A stretch of DNA of 64,000 bases from Bilabrum cf. latius (lineage: Eukaryota > Bigyra: Bicosoecida > Bigyra > Bicosoecida), in the NCBI GenBank assembly GCA_965178125.1, contig OZ237742.1, forward strand, positions 62,001 through 126,000, written 5' to 3'. The notes beneath the pieces were generated by a model, which was not told where the DNA came from, did no database searches, and saw only the letters and a list, made by a program, of their open reading frames with translations. Made by a program: the position numbers and the translations under genes. Shown piece after piece: positions 58,952 to 64,000 of this stretch (within the stretch, counting starts at the first letter, position 1; each line of letters begins with the position of its first letter).

Positions 58952-60579
58952 ATGAATGATAATCGCGGTCTTGTCACGTACTAGGAGTGGGCTGGGGGAT
59001 CCGACGAGGAGACATCTTCCAGCGATTCTGTTGCGATTTGGCGAAGGGTTCTGTGGGCGAAGCAACCGTTTCCAGACAACCACACAGACGAATCATTTCT
59101 CGAAAATGTCGAGACGAACGGTTAGATTGGCCGCATGCATGCTCACCTTTGCAATTTGCCGGCTAGACCTTCATGTTTGCTGTCGCCTCATGTTGCTCTC
59201 TCGCAGCTGCCCCGCTAAATGATGACTACTGGTCCTTGGTGAAGTCTACGGCTCCAATCATCCAGCAACTCAGTATGCTTGCCTTACTGTTCGTGAGAGC
59301 GGGCCTGCCGTGAGCTCTCACTTCTAGGATTCCAACAGTCTGCACTCCTAGGCTTTCCACCGTCGTCGCCCTTCTTGCGCAGGTTGTGTTTTTCCACGTG
59401 CATCAAGCGGCAGTTTCCATTGGAGGCATGGTTGCTTTGAACTGTGCTCTCCTTGCAATGGCGGGCGCAGGCTCTGCTATTGCCCAGAGTCCACTCCCTA
59501 CCCTGATCGCCACCAAGCAGCCCAGATCATCGCGCGCTGCCCAAGGAGACACCCGAGCTGCTGGGGACAGTGCGCGAGTCACGTTCAAGCACAACAAGGA
59601 GCGTGGACGAGGCCCTAGCACAGGACCAGCTGGCCGTGGCCACAGGACAGGCAATGCCGGCAGTGCCAGCGGGGATCGCACCGCTGGCAGCAGCTCAAGC
59701 AGCAGCCCCTCCCCCTCCGCGATGACCAGAAAGGACAAGGGTACGCCCCGCAGACAGCCCGCAAATGGCCCAAAATCTCGATCTTCACCCTCTACCCCGC
59801 TGCCCTCCTCCCCGCCGGCGGACAGGCGGTCTAGGCGAAGGTCCGAGGGTGCCTCGGCTGCAGGGCCCCTGCCTCTGCCTCTGGCTGCTGCCAGTGGGGA
59901 GAGCTCCTCCTCCCGCACCATGCTAGACCTACTATCGTAGCTGGCCATGGTGGTGGTGCTGCTGCTGCTCTTCGCCCCTGTGCTGCAGACCCTGACTCGG
60001 TCCTATGCCAGCGACTCGATCTGGGCGCTGACCATCTTCCTCTCCGGGGTGCACCTGCTGTTCCAGGACTACAGGCAGCACCACCATGCAGTGCATCATC
60101 ACGTGGACGGCGGCATCCCGTTGGTAGACCACAACACGGGCACGGGCGCTGGCGCTGGCACTGACCCGGTGGAGCTGGACGAGGACCCAGGCGAGCATCA
60201 GGGCCGGCTGTACTCTGTGGTGTCTCTCAGCGCCGCGATGGTGGCGGGGGTGCTGCTGGCCTCTCGACTGCCGGATACCATGCACGTGTTCGTGTTCCTT
60301 GTGTTTACGGTGGAGCTGCTAGTGCTGTTTCCCGCTGCCAGGGCGCAGCTGCGGGCCGCCTCCGAGTCGGCTCACCTGGCGGTGACAGTGGTGCTTGCTT
60401 GCCTGGCGCTTGGTCTCGTGGGGAGGCAGAGCCCGCTGCTTGCAGGAGTCTTCCTGGCGGCTGTGGGCGGGGTGGGGTTTCTGTGCCCTGGGCTGGTGCT
60501 GGCACTGCGCGGGCACAAGACACATGTGAGGGGGCCGTGGGACCTGGGCAGGGCTGGAATCCAGGCGAGCATAGGATGA
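58952..60579 (+). CDS. PIGC: PIG-C/GPI2, GPI-GlcNAc transferase subunit
   Basis: Exons 58952-59120, 59207-59309 and about 59352-60579 give 499 residues ending in TGA. TAG is in frame at 58982 and 59938. Landmarks follow PIG-C across the splices: VAIWRRVLWAKQPFPDNHTD in exon 1, NDDYWSLVKSTAPIIQQLS in exon 2, then FAPVLQTLTRSYASDSIWAL, GVHLLFQDY, AAMVAGVLLASRLPDTMHVF and HVRGPWD in exon 3. Several hydrophobic helices fit an ER membrane protein. PIG-C is part of the complex that adds GlcNAc to phosphatidylinositol, the first step of GPI-anchor synthesis. Intron 2 is only 42 nt with the acceptor that keeps frame, so that boundary is doubtful. A disordered 130-residue Ser/Arg-rich insert precedes TAG 59938. 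Confidence 0.82.
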
Positions 60580-60693
60580 GTGCAGGACTCTGCACGAGCT
60601 TTACAGGAATATACTAGATAATAGATCCTACTTAAGAAGACACACTCTTATATTGGGTCTCTTCCGTAGTGCGATGATTGCGAATCTTGTCGC

Positions 60694-61371
60694 TCATGCC
60701 GAGGCACCACCGTCGGCTGCCAATTCATGACCGCCGCTAGCACTACTCGAGGGCCCGCCCATGGCCGTCTCGATGGCCTCCGCTACCTCTTCATGGCCTG
60801 CGCCCCTTGCTAACTATGCCGGTGGCGGCTCCACTGCACACCCACCACTGGCACTGGCACTGTCCTCGGCCTCTCCCCGGGAGGCGCGCAAGTCGGGAGC
60901 TGCCCCAGCTGCCAGCAGGGCGAGCACAGTCTCCAAGTTGCCCCGGTATGCAGCTCTAGAAAGCGGCGTCCATGCCTTTGGCGAGTCGTTGTTCGTGCCT
61001 TTCTCTTTGTCTGGTATCGCTGTGCTCTAGTTGAGGCCCACACGGCTTCCGTCTGGGCCACCGGCTTCGAGCAACACTTTAACTAGCTTCGTCTGGCCAG
61101 ACGAAGCAGCGTAGACCAGGGGAAACCACCCAGTGGAGTCTGTGTTTGTTGCGATTGCTCCATGCTACAGCAAGAGCTGCAGCATCTCCGGCGGCCCAGT
61201 CCCTCCGCAGGCGACGTGCAGAGGCGTGATCCCAAACTCATTGGTGTAATTGGGATCCGCCCCAGCTTTAAGCGCTGCGCGCGCATCATCGACCTCTTGT
61301 TCCATTGTTGCAATGATCAAGTCTTCACCAGCTGCTTTGTTGTACTCCATCTTGGCTGCGCTGCCTGCCAT
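60694..61371 (-). CDS. Small ankyrin-repeat protein
   Basis: A 225-codon frame runs from ATG 61369-61371 to TGA 60694-60696, with TAG at 61165, 61027 and 60814. At least three ankyrin repeats are visible: NEFGITPLHVACGG...EMLQLLL-HGAIA, STGWFPLVYAASSGQTKLVK and KAWTPLSRAAYRGNLETVLA with LLAAGA. TAG 61165 lies in LLL-HGA, a helix-end position usually filled by Glu, Gln or Lys. The C-terminal part is Ala/Gly/Ser-rich. Ankyrin repeats bind partner proteins; no partner can be inferred. The frame is also open upstream to 61536, so the start could lie further 5'. Confidence 0.7.
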
Positions 61372-61762
61372 CGAAGCGATTCGGCAATTACCAGACAGAT
61401 ACGCCCTGTGCTTCTGGAATGCCTCTACGATCACGCAACCCGAGGCAAGTGCCGCCCCTAGTCCACGAGATCTATGTTCTTGGCGGACAGGGCAGCTCCG
61501 GCAATGTGCTGTGCGAGATTGCAGCCTGCAGTGCAAGTGCCACCACTGGTGACGATTGCAAAATCATGCTTCGCAAAGTGATGGACATATACGCCGTCAT
61601 TATAATTGATTCGCTCACATGAAGAATAAAAAACTTATTTGAATGCACGCAGGCATTAATCAGCCAGAATACGTGCTGGATTAAGCAAAGTAGCCAAGAA
61701 AACCTTTATCCCGCGCAAGTAAATTGCCAGTTCAGTAGGGGTAGTGCCCGTCATAGTCAAAC
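61372..61762. other. Intergenic region between ankyrin and REV1 genes
   Basis: About 390 bp separate two divergent starts. The minus ankyrin frame stays open to 61536, and a 67-codon plus-strand ORF also exists, but neither has family support. The region 61555-61700 is A+T-rich, as expected for promoter DNA. Confidence 0.4.
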
Positions 61763-64000
61763 ATGAGCCAGCTAGAGAAGCAGCATCAAAAGCGGCTGCG
61801 AGAAGATGGCATGCCAGATGTCGGGCAAGTGAGTTTCCATCCAGTAGAAGCAGGTGCTGAGAAAAGATTTGGCCTTCTCCACTTGTTTTGGCCAACAAAC
61901 CAAAAAATATCGCTGCCGCAGGAGCATGGTGGTGATTTTCGGACATACATGTATCATAAAAATGCCAAGTTGGACGAGCAATAGCAGCATAGATTCGACA
62001 GCGGTGTCCCCTTGCCGCAGATTTTCAAAGGGTGCCGCATAGAGGTGGACGGCCGAACGCAACCGCCATTCTCTGAGCTGTAGCTGTTAGTGGGCGAGCG
62101 AGGCGGTCGTGTCGTTCTCTACGGGGGTGGGAAAACAGATCTTACCCACTTGATTTGCGGCAGGCTCCCAGAGACGAAGCTTCGAGACTACGCCCGTAGC
62201 CTGCGCAAGCTCCCGGTCGTGTCTGCAAGCTGGGTGGTGCAGTCGTGTAGAGAAGGCAGGTTGTTAGACCCGTGGGGTTTTGTCCTGCCTGCCTTGCGGC
62301 GCGCAGCCCTGGGAGGCCCCCACTCGTCCTCGTCCTCGTCCGGGCCCGTCGGCAGCGGGGCACCCAGTCCCTTCCTGGCCAGCCTCTGGGGGAACAGCAG
62401 CAATGTATCCAAGGGAGGACCCAGCCGTACCACTGCAGCACTGCGGCACGGGCAGACTATCGCTGTTCGTCCTGCCGCGCCCCAGCCCGACGGGCTTCCG
62501 GAGGAGCGCCCGCAGTCGTTCACCGGCGGTGCCCCCCCTTCGCACTCGGGCAAGAGCAGCCGACAGGACCCTGACTTTGTCCGGAACTACTTCCGCAACT
62601 CCAGGCTGCACTTCATAGGAGAGGCCAAGCAACACATGCAGCACCTCATCGTGCGCACGCTCAGGGCGCTGGGGGGGTAGGCAGGGCAGGGGATCGTGGC
62701 CATGCGCACCGTGGGTCAGGGTCAGGGTCAGGGTCAGGGTCAGGGTCAGGGTCAGGGTCAGGGCCAGGGTCAGGGTCAGGGACGCGGGGGCAAGGGCGAG
62801 GGCGGACCTGGCAAAGACGGGGGCGCGAGCGCCAGCGGCCAGGCATCTGCTGCATTGGGAGGCGCTGCGCATGGCAGCTCCACCGCTAGGTCCAGCACGA
62901 AGCATAGCGGATCCTCGGCAGCGGCTGCCGACCGTAGCCGGTCCCGCAGGCGCGGCGAGCGGTGGATCGCGCACGTGGACATGGACTGTTTTTTTGCCTC
63001 TGTGGCTCTGCTGCGCCGCCCCGAGTTCAAGTCTAGGCCGGTGGCCGTGAGTCACGTGGTGGACGGCTCGGAGTATTCCACCACGCAGGCCAGCGGTGAG
63101 ATCTCTAGCTGCAACTACCTCGCGAGAGCAAACGGCGTGCGCGGAGGCATGTGGCTCAAAGAGGCGCGCCGGCTGTGCCCCGCGCTCGTGGTGCTGCCCT
63201 ACGATTTTGATCTCATCGCTAGGGTGGCAGCCCGGGTCGTGGCCCTGTTCTGCCGCACGGCTCGCGTGGTGGAAGCGGTCTCCGTTGACGAGGCCTACCT
63301 GGACCTGGGCTCTGACCCTGCCCCCGATGAGACGATCCGCAAACTGCGAGCTGCCATCGAGAGGCAGACGGGGTGCACTGCAAGCGCGGGGATCGCGCGC
63401 AATCGACTCCTGGCCAAGCTCGCCACCTCCAGAGGCAAGCCCAACGGCTAGTTCCTGCTGCCTGACGACGACTAGAATGTCCGCGCATTCCTACGGCCGT
63501 TGCCCGCCTCGATCGTCCCTGGCATCGGCTGGGCCACCGCCCGAGAGCTGGTCAAGCGAGGGGTCCACACCGTGGGCGACCTTCAGCGCATGGGAGCCAT
63601 GGGGCTGGCTGCCGCTATGGGGGGCGCGTCTGCAGCGGCTGGAGACCGGGCGGCAGCGTCTGCGGGAGGCAGTGGCGGCCGTCGCGCCGAGCAGCTGGTG
63701 CGTGCGGACGAACTGATCCGGCTGTCTCACGGCATCGATGACAGCACCGTGGAGCTGGTGCGGCCTCGGCAGAGCGTGAGCGCGCAGGTATTTTGGGGCG
63801 TCCGCTTCCTGCAGGACGAGGGCGAGCTAGCCGAGAAGGCCATGCGGGACATCGCCAGGGAGGTGGCGGGGAGGCTGCAGCGGTTCGGGCTGGAGGAGGC
63901 ATTCGCAGAGGGCGCGGTGGCGGAGGCAGATCTAGTGGGAATTCAACGCGGAGAGCGGGGTGCGGGAGCTCGTGCATCAGTCGACGAAAGTAGAAGTAAT
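61763..64000 (+). CDS. REV1: REV1 DNA polymerase (BRCT plus Y-family core; partial, runs off right edge)
   Basis: The frame opens at ATG 61763 and runs to the window end. A probable 93-nt intron (61829-61921, GTGAGT...CCGCAG) keeps frame whether or not it is removed. TAG is in frame at 61982, 62081, 62678, 63449 and 63473. After FRTYMYHKNAKLDEQ comes a BRCT domain (VGERGGRVVLYGGGKTDLTH, VSASWVVQSCREGRLLDPWG), then a Gly-Gln repeat linker. The Y-family core follows: WIAHVDMDCFFASVAL, AVSVDEAYLDLG (catalytic acidic residues), SAGIARNRLLAKLATSRGKP and SVSAQVFWGVRF in the little-finger region. REV1 is a deoxycytidyl transferase in translesion synthesis. Past about 63890 the match is lost, so an intron or divergence is likely near the edge. 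Confidence 0.88.
62714..62779 (+). repeat. GGTCAG hexamer repeat, 11 units
   Basis: Eleven GGTCAG-like units (one GGCCAG variant) encode alternating Gly-Gln in the linker between the REV1 BRCT and polymerase domains. It remains in frame and is internal to the CDS. Confidence 0.9.

Noticed and set aside
61419-61622. Short plus-strand ORF upstream of REV1
   Set aside because: It has no recognisable domain, lies in a likely promoter region, and partly opposes the open ankyrin frame.
62714-62779. Interstitial telomere from GGTCAG repeats
   Set aside because: The repeat is inside the REV1 frame as a Gly-Gln linker and differs from common telomere units.

Overview
This window is eukaryotic nuclear DNA from a protist that I cannot place. 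Exons are GC-rich and intergenic DNA is visibly richer in A+T. Short GT-AG introns are present, mostly about 85-230 nt, with acceptors often ending CGCAG or TGCAG. It carries a canonical histone H3 and marker genes of the eukaryotic endomembrane, nuclear and cytoskeletal systems. Some genes argue against animals and true fungi (a vacuolar-sorting-receptor-like protein, a 7TM-RGS receptor), and others are scattered among protists and fungi (a type-1 rhodopsin, a tunnel-type RNA 5'-triphosphatase).

The main discovery is the genetic code. In almost every recognisable gene the true frame is broken only by TAG, about 100 times in total, while genes end in TGA (most) or TAA (WDR24-like, zinc-finger, patatin and RNA triphosphatase genes). 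TAG falls where homologous proteins have glutamine: the ionic zero-layer Gln of a syntaxin-5 SNARE, the Gln of the KPxGQ motif of REV1, the Gln of the IIQNP region of PA2G4, and the AQ.AGA glutamine of a PA domain. I read the nuclear code as UAG = Gln with UGA and UAA as stops. Standard gene calling would cut almost every gene here into pieces.

Layout, left to right: an Arg/Ser-rich minus-strand gene (partial); a membrane-anchored sterol-glucosyltransferase-like gene with a 13-copy repeat tail; a giant WEE1-like kinase; DCTN6; a convergent FKBP-domain gene; a WDR24-like GATOR2 subunit; a tandem array of five copies (1,067-bp unit) of a 50-residue Lys/Ala-rich H1-like protein; syntaxin 5; a RanBP2/PHD-type zinc-finger protein; an unknown 1,006-residue protein; PA2G4/EBP1; a patatin phospholipase; a DESI-type peptidase (minus); a type-1 rhodopsin (minus) head-to-head with a 7TM-RGS receptor; a glycosyltransferase fused to a 5'-deoxynucleotidase; a VSR-like receptor; histone H3 (minus); a coiled-coil protein; a 60-bp repeat block; COP9 subunit CSN6 (minus) head-to-head with a GH3 glycosidase; an RNA triphosphatase (minus) head-to-head with PIG-C; an ankyrin protein (minus) head-to-head with REV1, which runs off the right edge.

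Genes are single transcription units, not operons. Protein cores are conventional, but most carry very long low-complexity insertions or tails, and UAG is common inside these. I saw no tRNA, rRNA, CRISPR array or transposon that I could support. Splice sites were chosen by reading-frame phase and homology, so N-termini are less certain than cores.
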